Position numbers and translations under genes: made by a program. From contig REAS01000043.1 of NCBI GenBank assembly GCA_004294495.1, positions 1 to 64,000 on the forward strand: a stretch of 64,000 nucleotides of DNA, given 5' to 3'. The notes under the pieces were generated by a model, which searched no databases, was not told the DNA's origin, and saw only the letters and a program-made list of their open reading frames with translations. Below, in pieces: positions 50,245 through 59,908 of the stretch. This stretch comes from Sphingobacteriales bacterium (GTDB lineage Bacteria; Bacteroidota; Bacteroidia; Sphingobacteriales; Sphingobacteriaceae). How positions within the stretch are numbered: the first letter of the stretch is position 1; every line of letters begins with the position of its first letter.

Positions 50245-50352
50245 ATGGTATCCGATTTTTTTTATCTTTCAATTGTTGCCATATTACTAATGGTAATTGC
50301 TGCTTTTTATTTTAGTCCTTTCGATTTTACTATTGAAGAAGAAAGAGATTAA
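50245..50352 (+). CDS. putative 35-aa single-TM microprotein
   Basis: MVSDFFYLSIVAILLMVIAAFYFSPFDFTIEEERD; ATG to TAA, not in the ORF track. Confidence 0.45.
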   Translation: MVSDFFYLSIVAILLMVIAAFYFSPFDFTIEEERD

Positions 50353-50435
50353 CCAAAAAACAAAGCTAACTAACAATAGGCTGCCAAACATTTGCCTACT
50401 AAAATTAAACTTCTTGAATTTTAACATCTAAATAT

Positions 50436-51284
50436 ATGCCAAAACGCGAAGTTGATATTGTTGTAATATCCGATGTGCATTTAGGCACTTACGGTTGCCA
50501 TGCAAAAGAGTTATTAAAATACCTAAAAAGTATAAAACCCAAAATGGTTATACTTAATGGCGATATTATTGATATTTGGCAGTTTAGCAAAAGATATTTT
50601 CCTGAGGCACACACCAAAGTCATCCGCCGCATATTAAAATTTGTTACCGATGGAGTGCCTGTGTATTATTTAACAGGCAATCACGACGAAATGCTACGTA
50701 AGTTTGCCGATTTTAATATGGGCGGCTTTCAGTTACTTAATAAATTGGTATTAAACCTTGGTGGTAAAAAAGCTTGGTTTTTTCATGGTGATGTTTTTGA
50801 TGTTACCATGCAACACTCTAAATGGCTAGCAAAATTAGGTGCTGTGGGTTACGATACATTGATAATAATTAACAGTATGGTTAACTGGTTTTTAACTAAA
50901 TTAGGTCGGGAAAAATTTTCTTTCTCGCAACACATAAAAGCCAGTGTAAAAGAAGCTGTAAAATTTATAAACCAGTTTGAGCAAACCGCTGCCGAACTGG
51001 CAATAGAAAAAGGGTATTCGTTTGTAATTTGTGGCCACATTCACCATGCCGAGATAAGAGAAATAATAACCGAAAAAGGCAGTGTTACCTACCTTAACTC
51101 GGGCGACTGGGTTGAAAGTTTAACATCATTGGAATATCACAATAAAGAATGGCAAATTTATAAATACAATCCCCAAGATTATTTGCAGGTTGTAGAAGAT
51201 GATGACAGTACCGATTCGGAAAATCTTGATTTGAAATTAGATGTTAATGAACTTTTTAAAAAATTTACCCAAGAGGTAGCGTAA
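50436..51284 (+). CDS. UDP-2,3-diacylglucosamine diphosphatase-like metallophosphoesterase
   Basis: 282 aa; VVISDVHLGTYG, LNGDIIDIWQF, LTGNHDEML, ICGHIHHAEI. Confidence 0.9.
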   Translation: MPKREVDIVVISDVHLGTYGCHAKELLKYLKSIKPKMVILNGDIIDIWQFSKRYFPEAHTKVIRRILKFVTDGVPVYYLTGNHDEMLRKFADFNMGGFQLLNKLVLNLGGKKAWFFHGDVFDVTMQHSKWLAKLGAVGYDTLIIINSMVNWFLTKLGREKFSFSQHIKASVKEAVKFINQFEQTAAELAIEKGYSFVICGHIHHAEIREIITEKGSVTYLNSGDWVESLTSLEYHNKEWQIYKYNPQDYLQVVEDDDSTDSENLDLKLDVNELFKKFTQEVA

Positions 51285-51588
51285 AATCTAATTAAAATAA
51301 AAAAATATCTGACCAGTTTAATACTTCGAAAAAAACTTAAACGCTGTAAAGTTTTTCCGTTTAAAATCTTTAGCTTAGTTACTACATCTTAAGTAGAGCA
51401 TATTTAGAAATAAAAAAAGTTTTATAAGCTACTCGCACATCAAAACAAACCCAAATAACAAAAAGTTAGTTTAATTTGGTTGTGGTACGATTTTTAATCT
51501 ACAATTAAATAGATAGGTATATATGTTAAATTATATTGATAATTAACAATTATTTAGCACAACATCTTTAAAATTAAAATTCTATTGT

Positions 51589-53427
51589 ATGAAAAAAATT
51601 TTGCTTTGGGTTATTGGTATTATATCTGTATTAATAATTACATTTTTTGTAGCAACTTTTTATGTTAAAAACAATTGGAAACCTTTGCTTGAGCAGCAAC
51701 TAAAAAGTGCAATTTTAAACTCTACCGATAGTTTGTATAGCATAAGCTACAAAAGCATTGATGTTAACCCATTAAGTGGCAATTTAAAGTTAGTTGAATT
51801 TAAATTAACACCCAATTTAAAGGTATATAACAAGCTAGTGGCATTACAAAAGGCACCCAATAATTTATTCCAACTTAATGTTGATAAGCTAGTTATTACA
51901 AAAGCAAATGCAAAAAAAGCAGTTGCCGAAAAAAAATTGAATATAGAAACAATAGAAATTAACCATCCACAACTTACCATAACTAATAAACGCCAAAGCT
52001 ATAACGATACCCTTTCTAAAGTAAAAAGCAATAAAACACTTTTTCAACTCATTAAAAATATTTTTGAAGAAGTGCAAGTAGGCAAAATAATGCTAAATGA
52101 TATTGATTTTACTCACATTAATAGCAACAAGAATAAAACAAAAAAAACTGCTATAAAAAATTTAAATATCTCTATAACCGATATTTTAGTGGATTCAATA
52201 TCTCAAAACGACTCTTCTAGGCTTTATTATACCAAAAGTATAGATATAAAATTAGAAGGATACAAAATTGCCACACCCGATAGTTTGTATTTTGTTAATG
52301 TTGATAGTTTAAATTTCTCGAGTTCTAAAAATATTTTAACTGTTAGCAAATTTAAATTAGAACCCCGTATGGGTGCAAATGCATTTTACCGAAAGGTTAA
52401 TTATGCTAAAGATTATTTTAATTTAACATTTAATAAATTGGTTTTTAGAAACATAGATTTTGATTTGTTTTTAAAACAACAAAAATTTAAAGCCGAAACC
52501 TTTAATATAACTAAAGCAAATATATCAGTTTACAATAATAACGCTTACCCCAAAAAACTGAACGATAAAACAGGCCGTTTTCCGCACCAACAGTTGTTAA
52601 AAGTGCCTTTAGAAATGAACATTTCAAAAATAAATTTGGCAAACGTAAACATTAGCTATACCGAGTACGATGCGGCAAGCAAAGAAACCGGTAAAATAAC
52701 TTTTAATAATACACGAGGCACAATTTATAATGTTACCAATAACGAAAACGATTTGGCTAAAAACAGTGTAATGGTAGCCAAATTACAATCTAACATTTTA
52801 AATAAAGCGCCACTAGATTTAACTTTTAAGTTTTTTATGAAAAGTAAAATTGGTGCATTTTCTTATGTGGGGGCTGTTGGTGCATTTGACGGCCGCATAG
52901 CCAACCAAATTGTAAGACCACTAGGTATGGCCGAAATTAAATCGTTAACTGTAAAAAAATTAGCTTTTAATGTAAATGCAAATCAATATAAAGCAAAAGG
53001 TAAAATGCGGTTTACTTATGCTAATTTAAAAGTCAACGTTTTAAAATTAGATACTAATGGAAAAATAAAAAAAATGGGTTTTATATCTAAATTAGCTAAC
53101 ATCTTTATTATTAGAACCGATAATCCAAATAATACTGGCGAATTTATAGCCGGAAATATTGCTTACTTGCGACCTAAAACAACTTCTTTTTTTAGTTTTT
53201 TATGGAAATCTTTGTTTATGGGCATCAAAGAAAGTGTGGGTGTAAACAAAGAAAAAGAAAAAAGTATAAATAAAAGCAGCGCTGCCATACAAAACTTATT
53301 AAGCAATATTAAAAACACCATGGATACTATAAAAAAACGTAGGGCCGAACGAAAAGAAAACAGAGAAATACGAAAACTTGAAAAGCAGCAACTAAAAATT
53401 GATACTACTAAAATTATAACGAAATAA
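51589..53427 (+). CDS. AsmA/DUF748-like membrane-anchored protein of unknown function
   Basis: 612 aa; N-terminal TM, repetitive beta-rich region, DFTHINSNKNK, basic C-terminus. Confidence 0.6.
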   Translation: MKKILLWVIGIISVLIITFFVATFYVKNNWKPLLEQQLKSAILNSTDSLYSISYKSIDVNPLSGNLKLVEFKLTPNLKVYNKLVALQKAPNNLFQLNVDKLVITKANAKKAVAEKKLNIETIEINHPQLTITNKRQSYNDTLSKVKSNKTLFQLIKNIFEEVQVGKIMLNDIDFTHINSNKNKTKKTAIKNLNISITDILVDSISQNDSSRLYYTKSIDIKLEGYKIATPDSLYFVNVDSLNFSSSKNILTVSKFKLEPRMGANAFYRKVNYAKDYFNLTFNKLVFRNIDFDLFLKQQKFKAETFNITKANISVYNNNAYPKKLNDKTGRFPHQQLLKVPLEMNISKINLANVNISYTEYDAASKETGKITFNNTRGTIYNVTNNENDLAKNSVMVAKLQSNILNKAPLDLTFKFFMKSKIGAFSYVGAVGAFDGRIANQIVRPLGMAEIKSLTVKKLAFNVNANQYKAKGKMRFTYANLKVNVLKLDTNGKIKKMGFISKLANIFIIRTDNPNNTGEFIAGNIAYLRPKTTSFFSFLWKSLFMGIKESVGVNKEKEKSINKSSAAIQNLLSNIKNTMDTIKKRRAERKENREIRKLEKQQLKIDTTKIITK

Positions 53428-53466
53428 ATTTTTACAAAATTATACCATCAATACGCATCAATTTTA

Positions 53467-53474
53467 TATTTTTG
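53467..53474 (+). promoter_or_regulatory. TAnnTTTG -7-like element
   Basis: TATTTTTG 28 bp upstream of ATG 53502. Confidence 0.4.
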
Positions 53475-53501
53475 CTGCTACAAAATAAATTAAATTTTTT
53501 T

Positions 53502-53687
53502 ATGGTAAACGCAAATAACCCAGCTCACATTCGCACAATTATTTTAGGCTTATTTATTACTTTATTTGGTGTTTACATTAAGCAAATTATACAGCACAAT
53601 ACACTAGTTGATATTGCAGGCTGGATAATTACCTTTTTAGGTGCAGGTGTTTCTATAGCTGGTGTTTTTAAAATATTAAAAGACTAA
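53502..53687 (+). CDS. small membrane protein of unknown function
   Basis: MVNANNPAHIRTIILGLFITLFGVYIKQII...; ATG 53502 preferred over track start 53472; two TM segments. Confidence 0.7.
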   Translation: MVNANNPAHIRTIILGLFITLFGVYIKQIIQHNTLVDIAGWIITFLGAGVSIAGVFKILKD

Positions 53688-53839
53688 AAAGCTTTTTAAT
53701 AGCCTTACTACTTTAAATTTAAAAACCCCAAAGTTGGTTTTTAAAACTCAAAGTACTTAAAATAATAATAGCTTGCCGTGTAATTTATTATTTAATTCCA
53801 CTACTGTATCTTATTTAAAATTATTTAAATATTGATATT

Positions 53840-54454
53840 TTAATTTATTAGAATTTCTTTGTCTAATGCCATTGTCCATTCGTTAAATAGTTGGTTTTCA
53901 AATTTTAAGGCAATAGCAGCGTGGGTTTCCCAATCAAGCGAAAACTCCTTTAATTGAGCCAGCATTTCTTCTAAATGCCCCTCCTCTTCTAAAATAATTG
54001 ATTTTACAGTTACTTTACTGCCCGCATTATCTAATGCACTTTGGTATATAGGGTACAACTCATCGGCCCTTACCTCTATTGCGTAAGTAACCAATAAATA
54101 AGCGGTAAACTTTAATTTAGATCCTGTTAACCCCAATTGTTTTTTTAAGTATTTACACACCAAAACATCTAAAACCGCTAAATAATATTTGCTACTTGCG
54201 GGGCTAATTAAGTATTGATTTTGGTAATTAGGACACAAATTTTCGCCAAGTTTAGCAATTTGCTTTTTTAAATAATAGGCATGACGGTGCTCTTCGGCGG
54301 CGTGTTTTAAAATAATAAGATTTACATTCTCTTTATCTTCAGATGCCGATATTTTGCGAGCACCTGCATTTTCCATAAACGACAAAGTATTTAACCACTT
54401 TGCGTGGATGCTGGGATTATTAACTATGGTATTAATGGTGTTGGTAAAATTCAT
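53840..54454 (-). CDS. ferritin-like (putative diiron) protein
   Basis: 204 aa, all-alpha; two ExxH-type motifs HAAEEHRHAYY and LEEEGHLEEML plus EVRADE; 1 bp downstream of bioA. Confidence 0.65.
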   Translation of the reverse strand: MNFTNTINTIVNNPSIHAKWLNTLSFMENAGARKISASEDKENVNLIILKHAAEEHRHAYYLKKQIAKLGENLCPNYQNQYLISPASSKYYLAVLDVLVCKYLKKQLGLTGSKLKFTAYLLVTYAIEVRADELYPIYQSALDNAGSKVTVKSIILEEEGHLEEMLAQLKEFSLDWETHAAIALKFENQLFNEWTMALDKEILIN

Positions 54455-54455
54455 A

Positions 54456-55721
54456 TTAAAATGTTTCGAGTGCTAGCTCTATTTGTTGGTAAATATACTC
54501 AAGGTCGGTTTGCGTAATGCAATATGGTGGTAAAATATAAACGATATTTCCTAAAGGCCTTAGAATTATGTTCTTACTCATAAAAAAATCGTAAAGTTGA
54601 TTTCTTAAATCGCTAAAATAAGATGTACTGGTATTATTTTGCCACTCCAAAGCTAAAATTGTACCGGTTTGCCGCACATTTTTAAGTTTAGCATGTTTTT
54701 CAATTTTAGATTTAAATGCGGCATGTTGGGCTGTAATTCTTTCTATATTTTGCATAGTTTGGGGCAGCATTAGCAAATCCCAACTTGCCAATGCCGATGC
54801 ACAAGCAACGGGGTTTGCGGTAAAAGAATGCCCGTGAAAAAGAGTTTTTAATTTATCGTCCGATAAAAAAGCGTTATACACATTTTGTGTGCAAGTGGTT
54901 AAACCTAATGGCATTGTACCGCCTGTTATGCCTTTAGAAAAACACATTATATCGGGTTTATTTAATAGGTGGTCAGTAGCAAAAAGTTTGCCTGTACGGC
55001 CAAAACCCGTCATCACCTCGTCTGCAATGGTTAGTATATTTTCTTGATTACAGTGGGCAATTAATTGGTCTAAATATTTTGCCTCGTACATAAGCATACC
55101 ACTTGCGCCTTGCACTAAAGGTTCAAAAATAAAGCAGGCTAAATCTTGTTTGTGTTTAGTTATTTGAGCTTTAAGCGACTCTAAATTATCGTTGTTTGGC
55201 GTGGGTATAAAAATCACATCAAATAAAAGTGCGGTAAATGGGTCGGTAAAAGCACTTCGGCCACTTACAGCCATTGCCCCAAAAGTATCGCCGTGGTAGG
55301 CGTTTTCGAAAGCTAAAATTTTTAACCGCTTTGTATCTTGGTTGTTCCAAAATTGCAAGCTCATTTTTAAAGCTACTTCTACAGCTGTTGAGCCGTTATC
55401 GGTATAAAAAACCTTACTTTGATTTGGAGGCAAAATACTCAAAATTTTTTGAGCCAATTCTACAGCTGGTTTGTGTGTAAAACCTGCAAAAATACAGTGT
55501 TCAAGAGTTTGTAATTGCTCAAAAACTTTTTGTGCTATATAATGGTGAGCGTGACCGTGTATGTTTACCCACCAAGATGATATGGCATCAATAAGCTTTA
55601 CACCCTCTTCTGTTATTAGGTAAGCGCCTTCCCCTTTTACAATTCCAATGGGTAATGGTGCGGTTTGCATTTGGGTATATGGGTGCCAAATTACAGCCTG
55701 GTCTTGTTGGGCTAAAGTCAT
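54456..55721 (-). CDS. bioA: adenosylmethionine-8-amino-7-oxononanoate aminotransferase
   Basis: 421 aa; IWHPYTQMQTAPLPI, DAISSWWVNIHGH, ADEVMTGFGRTGKLFA, PDIMCFSKGITGGTMPLG. Confidence 0.95.
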   Translation of the reverse strand: MTLAQQDQAVIWHPYTQMQTAPLPIGIVKGEGAYLITEEGVKLIDAISSWWVNIHGHAHHYIAQKVFEQLQTLEHCIFAGFTHKPAVELAQKILSILPPNQSKVFYTDNGSTAVEVALKMSLQFWNNQDTKRLKILAFENAYHGDTFGAMAVSGRSAFTDPFTALLFDVIFIPTPNNDNLESLKAQITKHKQDLACFIFEPLVQGASGMLMYEAKYLDQLIAHCNQENILTIADEVMTGFGRTGKLFATDHLLNKPDIMCFSKGITGGTMPLGLTTCTQNVYNAFLSDDKLKTLFHGHSFTANPVACASALASWDLLMLPQTMQNIERITAQHAAFKSKIEKHAKLKNVRQTGTILALEWQNNTSTSYFSDLRNQLYDFFMSKNIILRPLGNIVYILPPYCITQTDLEYIYQQIELALETF

Positions 55722-55918
55722 TTACTAATGCAGTTTGAGTTTAATAATAAATAATATGCTAAGTTAACTGTTTCGCACTATAAGCATTTAACTATCTAAT
55801 CTTAATTTGGTTTTAAAAAAATTTTGGCTGATTTTAAATTTTAAAAAATAAAAGTTTGGCATACTAAAAATTTAGAAAACTTAAACTGTGTTTTAATCGT
55901 TAGTAAAAATAAAAAACA

Positions 55919-56560
55919 ATGAAAAATTTAATTTTTAGTTTATTGGCATTGATGTTCTTATCCTGCCAAAGTAATGGCCAAAACAAACCACAAAAAGATT
56001 TGAAATTAGGCCTAAATCCGCCCAAAGGGAAAGCAGTTGCCGCATTTGCCGAAGGTTGTTTTTGGTGTAGCGAGCATATTTTTGAAGCTGTTGTAGGGGT
56101 AGATTCGGCAGTATCTGGCTATGCAGGCGGCAACACTATAAATCCCACCTACAATTTAGTTAACACCGAAACTACTGGCCATGCCGAAACTATTTTAGTT
56201 TATTACAATCCTAAAGTAATATCGTACAAAGAATTAATAACTGTATTTTTTTCATCTCACGACCCTACCACAAAAGATCAACAAGGGCCTGATAGGGGTT
56301 CATCGTACCGATCTATTTTATTTTACCAAAACCCCGTCGAAAAAGAAATAGCTATGCAAGAGATACGTGATATTTCTAAATCTAACCAATTTGAAAAAGC
56401 AATTACCACCGATTTACAGCAATTAAACGCTTTTTACAAAGCCGAAGATTATCATCAAGATTATATTAAGAATGATATTAGCAACCCATACGTTAAAAAT
56501 GTATCAATACCAAGGTTTAATAAATTTAAGAAAATCTATAAAGGCAAGTTAAAGAATTAA
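55919..56560 (+). CDS. msrA: peptide-methionine (S)-S-oxide reductase
   Basis: 213 aa; AAFAEGCFWCSEHIFEAVVGV, SGYAGG, SSHDPTTKDQQGPDRGSSYRS. Confidence 0.97.
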   Translation: MKNLIFSLLALMFLSCQSNGQNKPQKDLKLGLNPPKGKAVAAFAEGCFWCSEHIFEAVVGVDSAVSGYAGGNTINPTYNLVNTETTGHAETILVYYNPKVISYKELITVFFSSHDPTTKDQQGPDRGSSYRSILFYQNPVEKEIAMQEIRDISKSNQFEKAITTDLQQLNAFYKAEDYHQDYIKNDISNPYVKNVSIPRFNKFKKIYKGKLKN

Positions 56561-56581
56561 ATTTGTGTGAAAAATAATGTC

Positions 56582-56619
56582 AAAAAAACCGCTGCCTTTA
56601 TTTAAGCAGCGGTTTTTTT
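56582..56619. terminator. bidirectional terminator between convergent msrA and glyA
   Basis: AAAAAAACCGCTGC...GCAGCGGTTTTTTT. Confidence 0.85.
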
Positions 56620-56633
56620 AATGGTTAAAATCT

Positions 56634-57911
56634 TTAATCTTTCTTATACAATGGGTGTTTTGCCATCATATCATTAACGTTTTTACGTATTTCATCCAGA
56701 CGTACATCGTTATCGTGATTAATAATTGCATCATCAATAAACTCTACAATTTTTACCATGTGTTTTTCTTTTAAGCCACGGGTGCTTATTGCGGCTGTAC
56801 CTACACGTATGCCCGATGTTACAAAAGGTGAACGGGTATCAAACGGTACCATGTTTTTATTTACCGTTATATCGGCTTTGCCTAAAGCCTCTTCTGCTGC
56901 TTTGCCTGATATATTTTTGTTTGTTAAATCAATCAACATCAAATGATTATCGGTGCCGCCCGAAATTAATGTATAACCACGCATTACAAATTCTTTAGCC
57001 ATAGCATCTGCATTTTTTTTCACTTGCAAAATGTATTTCATGTATCCGTCGCTTAAAGCTTCACCAAATGCAATAGCTTTAGCAGCAATAATATGCTCCA
57101 ATGGGCCACCTTGTATGCCCGGGAAAACAGCAGAATCTAACAATGCCGACATCATTCTTAACTCACCTTTAGGATTTTTTATGCCAAATGGATTCTCAAA
57201 ATCTTTACCTAACATAATTAAACCGCCACGTGGCCCACGCAAAGTTTTGTGTGTGGTTGTAGTAACAATATGGCAGTGCGGTAGTGGGTCCTTTAGCAAA
57301 CCGCGGGCAATTAAACCCGAAGGGTGCGAAATATCGGCTAGTACAATTGCGCCAATTTTATCGGCCACAGCTCTAATAAATTCATAGTCCCAATCTCTAG
57401 AATATGCTGATGCACCACAAATTATCATTTTTGGCTTTTCGGCAAGGGCAACTTGTTCTAATTGGTTATAATCTATTAAGCCGGTTTCTTTATCTACTCC
57501 GTAAAAAAAAGGCTTATAATATTTTCCCGAAAAATTAACTGGTGAACCGTGTGTTAAATGACCCCCATGTGATAAATCAAAACCTAAAATCTTATCGCCA
57601 GGTTTTAAAACAGCTAAAAAAACAGCTGCATTGGCCTGTGCGCCCGAGTGCGGTTGTACGTTTGCCCACTCTGCATTAAATAATTTTTTTGCCCTTTCAA
57701 TTGCGATATTTTCAATCTCATCAACCACTTCGCACCCGCCATAATAACGTTTTCCGGGTAAGCCTTCGGCATATTTATTAGTTAAAACCGAACCTGCCGC
57801 TTTCATAACCTGCTCGCTAACAAAGTTTTCTGATGCTATTAATTCTATTCCGTTTTCTTGGCGGTTTTCTTCTTCCTCTATAAGGTTAAAAATAATTTTG
57901 TCTTTTTTCAT
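56634..57911 (-). CDS. glyA: serine hydroxymethyltransferase
   Basis: 425 aa; [52 protein letters not shown]. Confidence 0.97.
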   Translation of the reverse strand: MKKDKIIFNLIEEEENRQENGIELIASENFVSEQVMKAAGSVLTNKYAEGLPGKRYYGGCEVVDEIENIAIERAKKLFNAEWANVQPHSGAQANAAVFLAVLKPGDKILGFDLSHGGHLTHGSPVNFSGKYYKPFFYGVDKETGLIDYNQLEQVALAEKPKMIICGASAYSRDWDYEFIRAVADKIGAIVLADISHPSGLIARGLLKDPLPHCHIVTTTTHKTLRGPRGGLIMLGKDFENPFGIKNPKGELRMMSALLDSAVFPGIQGGPLEHIIAAKAIAFGEALSDGYMKYILQVKKNADAMAKEFVMRGYTLISGGTDNHLMLIDLTNKNISGKAAEEALGKADITVNKNMVPFDTRSPFVTSGIRVGTAAISTRGLKEKHMVKIVEFIDDAIINHDNDVRLDEIRKNVNDMMAKHPLYKKD

Positions 57912-58050
57912 TTAAATATTAAAAAGCTGGTATTAAAAAATTGTTATCTATTTTATATAAAATTTGTAGATTGCGCAATAAACCGAAGAGCAATCTTTTT
58001 AAAAGCTATAAAATTAGCTAAAAAAATAATATATTATAGTAAAACGCATA

Positions 58051-59073
58051 ATGAATAAGATTCAGTTTGTTATAATTGGCGTTGGCCGCATTGGTACTAA
58101 GTACAGTAAAATAATTAGCGAAAACCCTAATGCGGAACTTATTGCTGCTGTTGATGTAGATTTTAGTAAAAGAAAAGCAATACCTAATTTGGTGCCTTTT
58201 TTTACTAATATTATTGATTTTTTAGATTCGGGCATTAAAGCCGATATGGTTTGCGTTTGTACACCTAACGGGTTACATGCGGTACACACAATTACTTTTT
58301 TAAGTGCGGGATTCCACGTAATTTGCGAGAAACCTATTGCCTTACACCTTGCCGATGGGCAAAAAATGTTAACGGCCGAAGTGGCATCGGGTAAAAGAGT
58401 TTTTGCAGTAATGCAAAACAGATACAGCCCAGTTTCTATTTGGTTAAAGAAACTAATTGACGCTAAAAAACTAGGGGAAATAAAATTTATACAAATTAAC
58501 TGTTTTTGGAATCGTAGCCAACAATATTATACCGAAGCCCCATGGCGAGCTACTTTAGAATTAGGTGGCGGCCCATTATTTACTCAGTTTTCTCATTTTG
58601 TTGATTTGATGATTTGGCTAACAGGCCAACCAAAAAACATTGTTGCCGAAAGTTTTAACTTAAATAATGAAATTAAGACAGAATTTAACGATAGCGGCAC
58701 CATAAAATTTAATTTAGAAAATGGCGGCATTGGCACTTTTAACTATACCAATGCAGCTTTTGAAAGAAATGTAGAAAGTAGCCTAACTATAATTGCAACC
58801 AAAGGAAACATTAAAGTTGGTGGCCAATACATGGAGAAATTAGAGTACGTTAATTTAGAAAAAAGCACACAGATACCTGTTTTTAATAAAGTTACAAACG
58901 CTAACGACTACCAATTTTATCAAGGATCTTTAGATAAACATGATGAATTTTTAGCCAACGTTATACATTGTTTACATAACAATTTGCCACCCGAAGTAGG
59001 TATTGATGATGGGATGAAAATTGTAAGTTTTATTGAAGAGGCAATGCAAGCGGCCGAATATAAAAATTATTAA
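58051..59073 (+). CDS. Gfo/Idh/MocA family oxidoreductase
   Basis: 340 aa; FVIIGVGRIGTKYSKII, VCTPNGLHAVHTITFLSAGFHVICEKPIAL. Confidence 0.93.
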   Translation: MNKIQFVIIGVGRIGTKYSKIISENPNAELIAAVDVDFSKRKAIPNLVPFFTNIIDFLDSGIKADMVCVCTPNGLHAVHTITFLSAGFHVICEKPIALHLADGQKMLTAEVASGKRVFAVMQNRYSPVSIWLKKLIDAKKLGEIKFIQINCFWNRSQQYYTEAPWRATLELGGGPLFTQFSHFVDLMIWLTGQPKNIVAESFNLNNEIKTEFNDSGTIKFNLENGGIGTFNYTNAAFERNVESSLTIIATKGNIKVGGQYMEKLEYVNLEKSTQIPVFNKVTNANDYQFYQGSLDKHDEFLANVIHCLHNNLPPEVGIDDGMKIVSFIEEAMQAAEYKNY

Positions 59074-59809
59074 AGCCTAAACCAATTTCGATAGCAACTA
59101 GGCTTTCTTGTACCATTTCTAACACAGCTAAAAAACTGTAAACCAATTCAACCTTTGTTTTTGTACTGTATTTAATTTGTTGATAGCTTAGTTTTTGGTT
59201 TATGGCCATTAATTGTTTAATAGTTTCTTTTTGCTGAGCAATAGTAAACTGGTGTTGCTGCACAATGTGCTTATGTTCAACTGCTTGTTCGTTATATTTG
59301 TTTACTAAATTTTTATAAATTTTTAACAGCTTATAAATATCGAAACTTAACACTTCATCTGTGTATTTTCCTACAGTTGTAGTTGCTAATTCAATATCAT
59401 AAGCAATATTGCCCCGTTTTACTTGTTGGCTACGGCTTTCCTCAAATAATTTTAAACTTTGGGCTTGTTGTTTGGTAAGTTTGTATGCAATTAAACGGTT
59501 TATTAATTCTTCTTCGGTTATACCGTTTTCTTCTCCATCATCAACATGTTGAATAGGCAATAAAGTTTTTGCTTTTATTCGCATTAGGGTAGCTGCAACC
59601 AAAATAAAATCGGAAGCTACTTCTACATTTAAGGCAGTTAGCTGGTTTATGTAATCTAAAAAATCGTTGGTTATTTTGGCAATGGGTATGGAATGTATTT
59701 CAAGTTCGTCTCGTTCAATAAAAAACAACAATAAATCAAAAGGGCCATCAAATTGAGGTAAGTGTATTTCGAAGTTTGTTTGGGGCATTTGAAAATTACT
59801 ATTAACCAA
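59030..59809 (-). CDS. scpA: segregation and condensation protein A
   Basis: 259 aa; FEIHLPQFDGPFDLLLFFIERDELEIHSIPIAKITNDFLDYI. Confidence 0.93.
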   Translation of the reverse strand: MVNSNFQMPQTNFEIHLPQFDGPFDLLLFFIERDELEIHSIPIAKITNDFLDYINQLTALNVEVASDFILVAATLMRIKAKTLLPIQHVDDGEENGITEEELINRLIAYKLTKQQAQSLKLFEESRSQQVKRGNIAYDIELATTTVGKYTDEVLSFDIYKLLKIYKNLVNKYNEQAVEHKHIVQQHQFTIAQQKETIKQLMAINQKLSYQQIKYSTKTKVELVYSFLAVLEMVQESLVAIEIGLGFNNFYIRPLALPLQ

Positions 59810-59908
59810 CTAAAAGCTACATTAAAAAACGACTTAATAAATAGAACAAATTAAAATGGTTTAATTTGTTCTATTTTATTTGTGAGTAAAAAATCGGCAA
59901 TAGTAAAA

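Noticed and set aside
57031-57387. 118-aa plus-strand ORF
   Set aside because: Antisense to glyA.
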